DNA from: Elusimicrobiota bacterium
GTDB taxonomy: Bacteria > CG03 > SLGR01
Direction of reading: 5' to 3'
DNA length: 8,923 bases
NCBI GenBank assembly: GCA_012511615.1
Contig: JAAZFS010000086.1
Coordinates: 1 to 8,923, forward strand
Under the pieces are notes generated by a model that saw nothing but the letters and a program-made list of their open reading frames with translations, made no database searches and had not been told where the DNA came from. A program made the translations under genes and the position numbers. Below, piece by piece: positions 1 through 5,381 of the stretch (positions are counted from its first letter, which is position 1; each line of letters begins with the position of its first letter).

Positions 1-1352
1 GAGTAAGGTTGGATGGGGACCGTATCCTTTCAATCTCAGGCATTGATCCAATAAGTGGAAAAAAACTCAGGGATTACCCTGGATTTGCGGTTTATCCAGC
101 GACTCATTTTGTCCTAAGAAGAGACAAGGTAGGTGCTGCTATTGAGTCTATAAAATCAGAACTTTCAGACAGGCTAAAAGAACTAAAAGCGGATAATAAA
201 TTTATAGAAGCCCAGAGGCTCCAAATGCGTACAGAGTATGACTTGGAAATGATTGCTGAGACCGGTTACACTCATGGAATAGAGAATTATTCAAGGCATC
301 TATCAGGCCGTATGGCAGGTGAACCCCCCTTTTGCTTGATAGATTACTTTAAAGATGATTTTCTGACTATAATTGATGAGTCTCATGCAACTCTTCCGCA
401 GCTTAGAGCTATGTATGCGGGTGATAGATCAAGAAAAATGACGCTTGTGGAACATGGTTTTAGATTGCCGTCTGCGCTTGATAACAGACCTCTAAAATTT
501 ACAGAATTTGAAAAGATAACTGGAAAAACTCTTTATGTATCTGCGACACCTGGTCCCTATGAATTAGGTCTGGAAAACATACAAATTGCCGAGCAGATTA
601 TTCGTCCAACTGGACTGATTGATCCCTTGGTAATAATACGGCCTGTGGAAGGGCAGGTGGAGGATCTTTTAAAGGAAGTTAAAGCGGCAGCTGATAAGAA
701 AGAGCGGGTCTTGGTAACTGCCTTAACGAAAAAAATGGCCGAGGACCTTACCGAATACCTGCAGGCAAGAAAGATCCGTTCGGAATATATACACTCCGAT
801 GTTGATACCCTAAAAAGAATAGAAATACTCAGAGGTCTTCGTCAGGGGGTTTTTGACTGTCTTGTGGGGGTAAACCTATTGAGGGAGGGATTGGATTTAC
901 CGGAAGTGGCTCTTGTAGCTATACTGGATGCTGATAAAGAAGGCTTTCTAAGAAGTGAGACATCTTTGATTCAGGTATGTGGTCGGGCTGCGAGAAATCT
1001 TGATGGCAGAGTGATTATGTATGCTGACCGCAAGACAGGTTCTATTAGCCGGGCTCTCAGTGAAATGGAACGGCGTAGAAAGAAACAATTAGCCTATAAC
1101 CTAGAACACAATATAACTCCTAAAAGTGTGGTTAAGGCTGTGCGTGAGGAGAAGGAATTTAAAGATTCTGCTATTAAAAGTTCGCTCGCTAGATACAGTA
1201 TGCCTGTTTCTGGAAGAGGAATGAAGGAAAACAGGGAAGGTCTTCTTGAGAGTATGCGTGAGGATATGAGGGAGGCTGCAGACATGCTTGATTTTGAGCT
1301 TGCTGCTGCTATACGGGATAAAATCTATGAAATTGAGCAAAGAAGAGATTAG
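1..1352 (+). CDS. uvrB: UvrABC excision nuclease subunit B, 5'-truncated by the window edge
   Basis: UvrB is the DNA-damage-verifying helicase-like subunit of nucleotide excision repair; it is loaded by UvrA and recruits UvrC. The frame is open from base 3, so the gene begins before the window. About 220 N-terminal residues, including Walker A and the beta-hairpin, are expected to lie upstream. Visible landmarks in order: the YPATHFV segment early on, the SGIENYSRHLSGR block, the DESH helicase motif II (375-386), GFRLPSALDNRPL, the SATPG motif III (540-554), the NLLREGLDLPEV and DADKEGFLRSE blocks, and the GRAAR motif VI (981-995). A C-terminal UVR motif, which contacts UvrC, is encoded at about 1236-1346. 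Motif VI is preceded by QVC where QTI is usual. The end is intact and stops with TAG. The last 26 bp are shared with nadC, suggesting coupled translation. Identification is very secure. Confidence 0.97.
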   Translation, partial: VRLDGDRILSISGIDPISGKKLRDYPGFAVYPATHFVLRRDKVGAAIESIKSELSDRLKELKADNKFIEAQRLQMRTEYDLEMIAETGYTHGIENYSRHLSGRMAGEPPFCLIDYFKDDFLTIIDESHATLPQLRAMYAGDRSRKMTLVEHGFRLPSALDNRPLKFTEFEKITGKTLYVSATPGPYELGLENIQIAEQIIRPTGLIDPLVIIRPVEGQVEDLLKEVKAAADKKERVLVTALTKKMAEDLTEYLQARKIRSEYIHSDVDTLKRIEILRGLRQGVFDCLVGVNLLREGLDLPEVALVAILDADKEGFLRSETSLIQVCGRAARNLDGRVIMYADRKTGSISRALSEMERRRKKQLAYNLEHNITPKSVVKAVREEKEFKDSAIKSSLARYSMPVSGRGMKENREGLLESMREDMREAADMLDFELAAAIRDKIYEIEQRRD

Positions 1353-2175
1353 GAAGAAAGTTAGAGAGACTCTCATAGAAGATGGGGCTGATATGGATAT
1401 TACCTCATCTTCGCTTGAAATTGGAGACGATAGGGCCCGGGCTTATATTTTAGCCAAAGAGTCCGGGGTAATCTGTGGTCTTGAAATCGTCAAGGAAGTT
1501 TTCTATTCCTTATGTTCGGATGCGGATATCAAAATACTGAAGAAAGACGGAGATAAGGTGTTTACAGGCGATAAGGTAATGCTTATAGAAGCTTCTCAGA
1601 AGGCTCTTCTTTCTGGTGAGAGAACTGCACTTAATTTTTTATCTCATCTATCAGGGATTGCAAGTAAGACCCGGATTTTTGTAGATAAAATTGCTCAATA
1701 TCCTAAATCTGGCATTTATGATACGCGAAAGACGCTTCCAGGACTGAGAGCTTTTGAAAAGTATGCGGTCAGATGCGGAGGTGGAAAAAATCATAGGTTT
1801 AATCTGGCTGACCAAGTGCTCATCAAGGAAAACCATCTTAAAGCAGCAAATCTCAGTGTGAAAGAGGCAGTTTTGAAGGCCCGAAAGAAAAACCCTGCTA
1901 GTATTATAGAGGTTGAGACGGAGAATTACTCGGAATTCATAGAGGCCTTGGAGGGTGGCGCTGATATTGTCATGCTTGATAATTTCAAGGAAGAAGATAT
2001 GGTAAAGGCCTGTCATTTTGCTCACGATAACTACCCTTCAGTTAAGGTCGAAATATCAGGAGGGGTTAGTTTGGATGGTTTAGAGAAAATTGCTGCCGCT
2101 GGTGCTGACAGAATCTCAGTGGGGCGAATGACAAACTCAGCCCCTGCGCTGGATTTTACTTTTCTGATGAAATAA
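1327..2175 (+). CDS. nadC: Nicotinate-nucleotide pyrophosphorylase (quinolinate phosphoribosyltransferase)
   Basis: It converts quinolinate plus PRPP to nicotinate mononucleotide, CO2 and pyrophosphate, the entry of de novo NAD synthesis, in the cytoplasm. The 282-residue length is normal. The N-terminal alpha/beta domain carries the EDGADMDITS segment (residues 18-27). The barrel domain has GERTALNFLSHLSGIA (97-112), DTRKTLPGLRAFEKYAVRCGGG (132-153) with KNHRF after it, catalytic-site lysine K167 in VLIKENH, E195 and E197 in IEVETEN, and D218 in MLDNF. SGG (244-246) and SVGRMTNSAPALD are the phosphate-binding end of the barrel. I chose ATG 1327 because MKLSKEEIRKKVRETL aligns with the usual N-terminus; a GGGA 8 nt upstream is only a weak ribosome site. 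An upstream in-frame TTG at 1288 would add a non-family, leucine-rich stretch that is just uvrB read in another frame. The start lies inside uvrB, so translation is probably coupled. Confidence 0.96.
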   Translation: MKLSKEEIRKKVRETLIEDGADMDITSSSLEIGDDRARAYILAKESGVICGLEIVKEVFYSLCSDADIKILKKDGDKVFTGDKVMLIEASQKALLSGERTALNFLSHLSGIASKTRIFVDKIAQYPKSGIYDTRKTLPGLRAFEKYAVRCGGGKNHRFNLADQVLIKENHLKAANLSVKEAVLKARKKNPASIIEVETENYSEFIEALEGGADIVMLDNFKEEDMVKACHFAHDNYPSVKVEISGGVSLDGLEKIAAAGADRISVGRMTNSAPALDFTFLMK

Positions 2176-2181
2176 ATACAG

Positions 2182-2991
2182 ATGATAGATAAAAATTTAA
2201 ATCAAGCTTTTCTGAATAGCTCAAGCTCGGAGTGCTTGATACTTATTGATATTGGAAATACCTCTACGCGTCTGGGATATTCAGAAGGCGACTGTATTTT
2301 GTGGACTGTGGATATTCCTACTCAGCCCATAGAAACTCTCCATGAAAGGTATCTAAAAGAAAATATTTTCGGAGATGTAGCTGAAAAAATTTCAGGTGGG
2401 GTTATAGCTACAGTTGTCCCTGACAGCGAAAAAAAAATAAGCTCTATTTTGACAAACTCCGGCATCCCTCTTCTTCATGTAAACCATAAGATCACTGGCG
2501 GAGTAAAACTTGGGGTAAAAAACCCTGCAGCTTTGGGGGCAGACAGGATAGCCAATGCCGCCGCGGTCGTTCGATATTACAAAAAAAGTGCGATTGTTGC
2601 GGATTTAGGGACAGCAAATACATTTGATGTTGTAAATGCTAACGGTCTTTTTCTGGGAGGTCTCATTGCACCTGGAGGAGGGGCCATATCCGATGCACTG
2701 TCAAGCCGTGCTGCAAAGCTTGATAAAGTAGATCTTATATTTCCGGAAAAAATTATCGGAGATGATACAGAAAGTGCTCTTAAATCTGGACTTTATTTTT
2801 CAGTAAAGGGTCAGATAGATGAAATATTTGCTGCTATCCTGTCAGAATTAAAAGAAAACCATCTAAAGATAATTACCGGAGGTGTATCAGAAATATTTAG
2901 AAGAGAGTTTCCAGGAGATTATGTTTTCGACCGCAATCTTACTCTTAAAGGTCTCATTGCAATATGGATGTATAAAACTGAATCAAGCTAG
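2182..2991 (+). CDS. coaX: Type III pantothenate kinase
   Basis: It phosphorylates pantothenate to 4'-phosphopantothenate, the first committed step of CoA synthesis. It belongs to the ASKHA fold, unlike CoaA, and the family typically needs a monovalent cation and resists CoA feedback. Visible: phosphate-1 loop IDIGNTSTRLG (residues 22-32), GADR (119-122) whose D121 matches the family's catalytic aspartate, phosphate-2 loop DLGTANTFDVV (141-151), GGLIAPGGG (159-167), RAAKLDKVDL, SGLYFSVKGQID, a late TGG (232-234) and NLTLKGL. The usual phosphate-2 motif reads GTATTFD; here it is GTANTFD. With ATG 2182 the protein is 269 residues and has about 18 extra residues before the conserved core. A TTG at 2236 would start directly at the core but its GGAG lies only 3 nt away, so ATG 2182 is preferred though its own ribosome site is weak. 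The 6-bp gap from nadC suggests one transcript. Confidence 0.94.
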   Translation: MIDKNLNQAFLNSSSSECLILIDIGNTSTRLGYSEGDCILWTVDIPTQPIETLHERYLKENIFGDVAEKISGGVIATVVPDSEKKISSILTNSGIPLLHVNHKITGGVKLGVKNPAALGADRIANAAAVVRYYKKSAIVADLGTANTFDVVNANGLFLGGLIAPGGGAISDALSSRAAKLDKVDLIFPEKIIGDDTESALKSGLYFSVKGQIDEIFAAILSELKENHLKIITGGVSEIFRREFPGDYVFDRNLTLKGLIAIWMYKTESS

Positions 2992-3034
2992 TTTTTTGCT
3001 TATTTAGAAATAATTTCTTCCGCAATTTTTCACA

Positions 3035-3062
3035 AAAAACTCGATACCCATAAAGAGTTTTT
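3035..3062 (+). terminator. Weak AT-rich hairpin downstream of coaX, possible terminator
   Basis: AAAAACTC (3035-3042) and GAGTTTTT (3055-3062) form a perfect 8-bp inverted repeat around a 12-nt loop. The T5 run is part of the stem's 3' arm, as in A-tract/U-tract terminators, and a second T-rich run follows at about 3071-3078. Only three of eight pairs are G-C and the loop is large, so it would be a leaky terminator at best. Its position 43 bp after the coaX stop and before the groE promoter fits a boundary between units, but this is inference. Confidence 0.3.
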
Positions 3063-3131
3063 GCATACAGGTTTTTTTCTGAAATATTACCTTTAAATTT
3101 TAAAAATAAAATCTTCTTATCGAAGATGTCG

Positions 3132-3157
3132 CTTGAGTAAAAAGACCTGCCAGATAT
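3132..3157 (+). promoter_or_regulatory. Possible sigma-32-like (heat-shock) promoter upstream of groES
   Basis: CTTGAG (3132-3137), 12 nt, then CCAGATAT (3150-3157) resembles the sigma-32 consensus CTTGAA - 12 to 14 nt - CCCCATNT, with 1 mismatch in the first box and 2 in the second. The position just upstream of groES makes it plausible. AT-rich DNA gives such matches by chance, and it is not known whether this organism has sigma-32, so this remains a suggestion. Confidence 0.3.
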
Positions 3158-3168
3158 GTGGATAAAAC

Positions 3169-3197
3169 TTGACAAGTCGTGTGAAAAAATATATAAG
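3169..3197 (+). promoter_or_regulatory. Sigma-70-type promoter of groES-groEL
   Basis: A perfect -35 box TTGACA (3169-3174) is followed by exactly 17 nt and TATAAG (3192-3197), a five-of-six -10 box. Transcription would begin near 3204, giving an untranslated leader of about 50 nt before the groES start. The -35 box is centred in ACTTGACAAGT (3167-3177), a 5-bp inverted repeat with one central base, which could be an operator. No CIRCE element (TTAGCACTC - 9 nt - GAGTGCTAA) is present in the region. Confidence 0.75.
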
Positions 3198-3215
3198 ACG
3201 CTTCTATAGGTAAAT

Positions 3216-3232
3216 TAATATATTGGATATTA
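3216..3232 (+). other. A/U-only hairpin in the groES leader
   Basis: TAATAT (3216-3221) and ATATTA (3227-3232) are a perfect 6-bp inverted repeat with a 5-nt loop ATTGG. It lies in the predicted leader, 7 nt before the groES ribosome binding site. The stem has no G-C pair so it would be only marginally stable in RNA. It does not cover the ribosome binding site, so there is no direct evidence of an RNA thermometer. It could be chance in AT-rich DNA. Confidence 0.2.
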
Positions 3233-3254
3233 TTTGATGAAAGGAGGTCATTGA

Positions 3255-3542
3255 ATGACACTTAAACCATTAGGAGACAGGGTACTGGTGAAACCGGTAG
3301 AGAAAAAAGAGCAGAAAAAAGGTGGAATAATCATACCAGATACTGCAAAAGAAAAACCCATGGAAGGAACAGTAGAGGCTGTTGGCCCAGGTAAACTAAC
3401 CGATACTGGTGACCGGCTTGCCATGAATGTTAAAAAAGGGGACAGGGTTCTTTACGGTAAATATTCAGGTACTGAAGTAAAGATAAACGATCTTGATTAT
3501 CTTATCATGCACGAAGATGATATTTTCGGGATTGTAGGCTGA
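3255..3542 (+). CDS. groES: Co-chaperonin GroES (Hsp10)
   Basis: GroES forms the heptameric lid of the GroEL folding chamber in the cytoplasm. The 95-residue length is exactly typical. Landmarks: LKPLGDRVLVKPVE at the N-terminus, the mobile loop at about residues 16-36 with the GroEL-contacting GGIIIP (23-28), the VGPGK turn (43-47), and GDRVLYGKYSGTEVKI (62-77) followed by the DYLIMHEDDIFGIV C-terminal strand region. Position 3255 is set by a near-ideal ribosome site AAAGGAGGT (3240-3248) 6 nt upstream of ATG. It is the first gene of a two-gene unit with groEL 65 bp downstream, behind the promoter at 3169-3197. Nothing appears missing or broken. Confidence 0.98.
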   Translation: MTLKPLGDRVLVKPVEKKEQKKGGIIIPDTAKEKPMEGTVEAVGPGKLTDTGDRLAMNVKKGDRVLYGKYSGTEVKINDLDYLIMHEDDIFGIVG

Positions 3543-3607
3543 ATAAAATCCAAAACCAGTTAAAATATATAAGTTAATACAAGGAATAATAAAGGAGGAA
3601 AATAGTA

Positions 3608-5254
3608 ATGGCAAAAATATTGAAGTTTAGAGATGACGCCGCACAAGCACTACTTGCTGGGGTGCATAAAATTGCAGATGCGGTGCAACTGACACTAGGA
3701 CCGAAAGGTAGTCAGGTAATTCTCGAAAAAAGTTTTGGCGCTCCAACAATTTCATCTGACGGAGTTACAATCGCCAAGGAAATAGAACTTGAGGATAAAT
3801 TTGAAAATATGGGAGCACAGCTTTTGAAAGAGATTGCTTCCAAAACAAATGATGTGGCTGGAGACGGAACCACTACAGCAATTGTTCTAGGAAGAGCAAT
3901 GGTACAGGAAGGTTTCAGAAATGTTACCGCTGGTGCCAATTCAAGACACATAAAGGCTGGAATTGATAAGGCCGTTGCTGAAGTAGTTAAGAGCATCCGC
4001 TCTAAGGCTGTCCAGATAAATACTCGTGAAGAGATTGCCAATGTCGCCTCTATATCAGCTACTGACCGTGAAATCGGCAACCTTATTGCTGATGCCCTGG
4101 AGCAAGTAGGAAAAGATGGTGTAATATCCGTTGAAGAGGGAAAAGGCTCTGATACCGTTCTTGAAGTTGTAGAAGGTATGCAGTTTGATCGTGGATATTT
4201 ATCTCCGTATTTTGTGACCGATACTGAAAGAATGGAGGCTGTACTCGAAGACGTATATCTTCTGATAACAGATCAGAAAATTTCTAATCTTCAGGATATG
4301 CTACCCCTTCTTGAAAAAATAGCAAAGACAGGAAAACCTTTTCTGATAATATCTGAGGACGTAGAGGGTGAAGCTCTGGCTACTTTGGTAGTAAATAAAA
4401 TCAGAGGAACTCTAAAATGTGCAGCTGTAAAAGCTCCCGGATTTGGTGACAGAAGGAAAGAGATGCTCAAAGATATAGCTATTCCCACCGGTGGTCAGGT
4501 AATCTCCGAAGAACTCGGTGTAAAACTTGATTCTGCTGATGTAAATATGCTGGGACAGGCCAAGAGAGTGACTCTTGATAATGAAAATACCACAATAGTT
4601 GGTGGTGTCGGCAAGAAGAGCGATATAGAAGCTCGCGTCAGCCAAATCAGAAGACAGATTGAAGATACTGACTCAGATTATGACCGTGAGAAATTAGAAG
4701 AGCGTCTGGCCAAACTCGTTGGTGGCGTAGCTGTAATTAAAGTAGGAGCTGCGACCGAAACAGAGATGAAATCCAGAAAGTTCAAAGTCGAGGATGCAGT
4801 AAATGCTACCCGTGCGGCTGTTGAGGAAGGTATCGTCTACGGAGGTGGAGTTGCCCTTTTATTAGCAGTAAATGCGATAAAGGATCTTAAAGGAGATAAT
4901 CCTGACGAAGAAGTCGGAATAAACATAGTACGGAAAGTGCTTGAAGCACCTGCAAGACAAATCGCAACAAACGCTGGAGAAGAAGGTTCAATCGTAGTAG
5001 ATAGAATCTATAATTCCAAAGTCGGTATGGGATATGATGCCGAGAGTGGCGAGTATGTGGATATGAGTGAAAAGGGTATTATCGACCCAGTTAAAGTTAC
5101 TCGTTCTGCACTTGAGAACGCGGCATCAATTGCTTCAATTATGCTGACCACAGATTGCTTGATAGCAGATAAACCAGAGGAAGGTGGTGGACCTGCAATG
5201 CCGCCTGGAATGGGTGGAATGGGCGGAATGGGTGGAATGGGCGGAATGATGTAA
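3608..5254 (+). CDS. groEL: Chaperonin GroEL (Hsp60)
   Basis: This is the ATP-driven double-ring chaperonin that encloses unfolded proteins with GroES. The 548 residues match E. coli size without gaps. Equatorial ATP-site elements: LTLGPKG (residues 28-34), D51 in SSDGVTIAKE, GDGTTTA (85-91), and the hydrolysis aspartate D396 in VEDAVNATR. The apical domain has EGMQFDRGYLSPYF (189-202) and GFGDRRKEML (278-287). The chaperonin signature AAVEEGIVYGGG is at 403-414. The tail is the usual disordered GGM repeat ending in MM. ATG 3608 follows AAAGGAGG (3591-3598) at 9 nt. Oddities: GPKGSQVIL replaces the very common GPKGRNVVL, ISSDG replaces ITKDG, and TAGANSRHIKAGID replaces the usual AG.NP..LK.GID form. 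All catalytic positions are kept, so a functional main chaperonin is expected. A terminator follows directly, closing the groESL unit. Confidence 0.98.
   Translation: MAKILKFRDDAAQALLAGVHKIADAVQLTLGPKGSQVILEKSFGAPTISSDGVTIAKEIELEDKFENMGAQLLKEIASKTNDVAGDGTTTAIVLGRAMVQEGFRNVTAGANSRHIKAGIDKAVAEVVKSIRSKAVQINTREEIANVASISATDREIGNLIADALEQVGKDGVISVEEGKGSDTVLEVVEGMQFDRGYLSPYFVTDTERMEAVLEDVYLLITDQKISNLQDMLPLLEKIAKTGKPFLIISEDVEGEALATLVVNKIRGTLKCAAVKAPGFGDRRKEMLKDIAIPTGGQVISEELGVKLDSADVNMLGQAKRVTLDNENTTIVGGVGKKSDIEARVSQIRRQIEDTDSDYDREKLEERLAKLVGGVAVIKVGAATETEMKSRKFKVEDAVNATRAAVEEGIVYGGGVALLLAVNAIKDLKGDNPDEEVGINIVRKVLEAPARQIATNAGEEGSIVVDRIYNSKVGMGYDAESGEYVDMSEKGIIDPVKVTRSALENAASIASIMLTTDCLIADKPEEGGGPAMPPGMGGMGGMGGMGGMM
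5207..5248 (+). repeat. 9-bp tandem repeat coding the GroEL GGM tail
   Basis: The unit GGAATGGGY is repeated four times (5207-5242) plus a partial GGAATG (5243-5248). The third base of the last glycine codon alternates T, C, T, C, so the repeat also has an 18-bp period. It codes the Gly-Gly-Met tail common to bacterial GroEL, and such repeats can vary in copy number by slippage. Confidence 0.85.
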
Positions 5255-5275
5255 ACTGCCTGAAACCCGAATATT

Positions 5276-5310
5276 GAAGGCCCCCTCCTCGAGGGGGCCT
5301 TCCTATTTTA
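5276..5310 (+). terminator. Strong hairpin terminator after groEL
   Basis: GAAGGCCCCCTC (5276-5287) pairs perfectly with GAGGGGGCCTTC (5291-5302): a 12-bp, G-C-rich stem with a 3-nt loop, 21 bp after the groEL stop. The following run CTATTTTA is short but T-rich. The stem stands out sharply from the AT-rich surroundings. It separates groESL from the purH promoter. Confidence 0.88.
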
Positions 5311-5322
5311 ATAGTGTATTAT

Positions 5323-5351
5323 TTGACAAAAATCAGTAATAAATCTAAATT
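5323..5351 (+). promoter_or_regulatory. Sigma-70-type promoter of purH
   Basis: A perfect TTGACA (5323-5328) is followed by 17 nt and TAAATT (5346-5351), a four-of-six -10 box. It starts 20 bp after the groEL terminator stem. Transcription would begin near 5358, leaving a leader of about 24 nt, too short for a riboswitch. I saw no obvious purine-repressor-like palindrome. Confidence 0.6.
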
Positions 5352-5371
5352 CGTAGCAATTGGAATTTTTT

Positions 5372-5376
5372 GGAGG
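5372..5376 (+). promoter_or_regulatory. purH: Ribosome binding site that sets the purH start
   Basis: GGAGG (5372-5376) lies 5 nt before the TTG at 5382. The longer frame would start at the TTG at 5370, which overlaps this site and has no ribosome site of its own. The site therefore argues for TTG 5382 as the true start, which also gives the family-typical N-terminus MKALISVYDKSG. Confidence 0.75.
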
Positions 5377-5381
5377 AAGGG

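Noticed and set aside
1288..1326. Longer nadC frame starting at TTG 1288
   Set aside because: The extra 13 residues are leucine-rich, unlike NadC N-termini, and come from reading the uvrB UVR-coding sequence in another frame; ATG 1327 gives the family-typical start.
1094..2025. Open frames on the minus strand opposite uvrB and nadC
   Set aside because: They lie opposite strongly conserved genes, show no recognisable domain and have no convincing ribosome site; they are shadows. The same holds for those opposite groEL, purH and the aminotransferase.
2236..2238. Alternative coaX start at TTG 2236
   Set aside because: It would start neatly at the conserved core, but the GGAG upstream is only 3 nt away and TTG is weaker than ATG 2182, which sits 6 bp after nadC. 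Not fully excluded.
3006..3018. AGAAATAATTTCT, a 13-bp palindrome after coaX
   Set aside because: Perfect but entirely A/T-rich apart from two G-C pairs and with a one-base centre; expected by chance in this region and not linked to a promoter.
3111..3127. ATCTTC / GAAGAT inverted repeat with a 5-nt loop
   Set aside because: It would look like a terminator only on the minus strand, where a T-rich run would follow, but there is no minus-strand gene to terminate.
2954..3175. Minus-strand 73-codon frame across the coaX-groES gap
   Set aside because: Low-complexity, lysine- and phenylalanine-rich translation of AT-rich DNA that runs through the groE promoter; no family likeness.
3216..3254. RNA thermometer controlling groES
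   Set aside because: The leader hairpin does not include the AAAGGAGGT site, and I found no complementary CCTCC-like stretch in the leader that could mask it.
5207..5248. The 9-bp tandem repeat as a CRISPR or minisatellite of its own
   Set aside because: It codes the standard GroEL Gly-Gly-Met tail in frame; there are no spacers.
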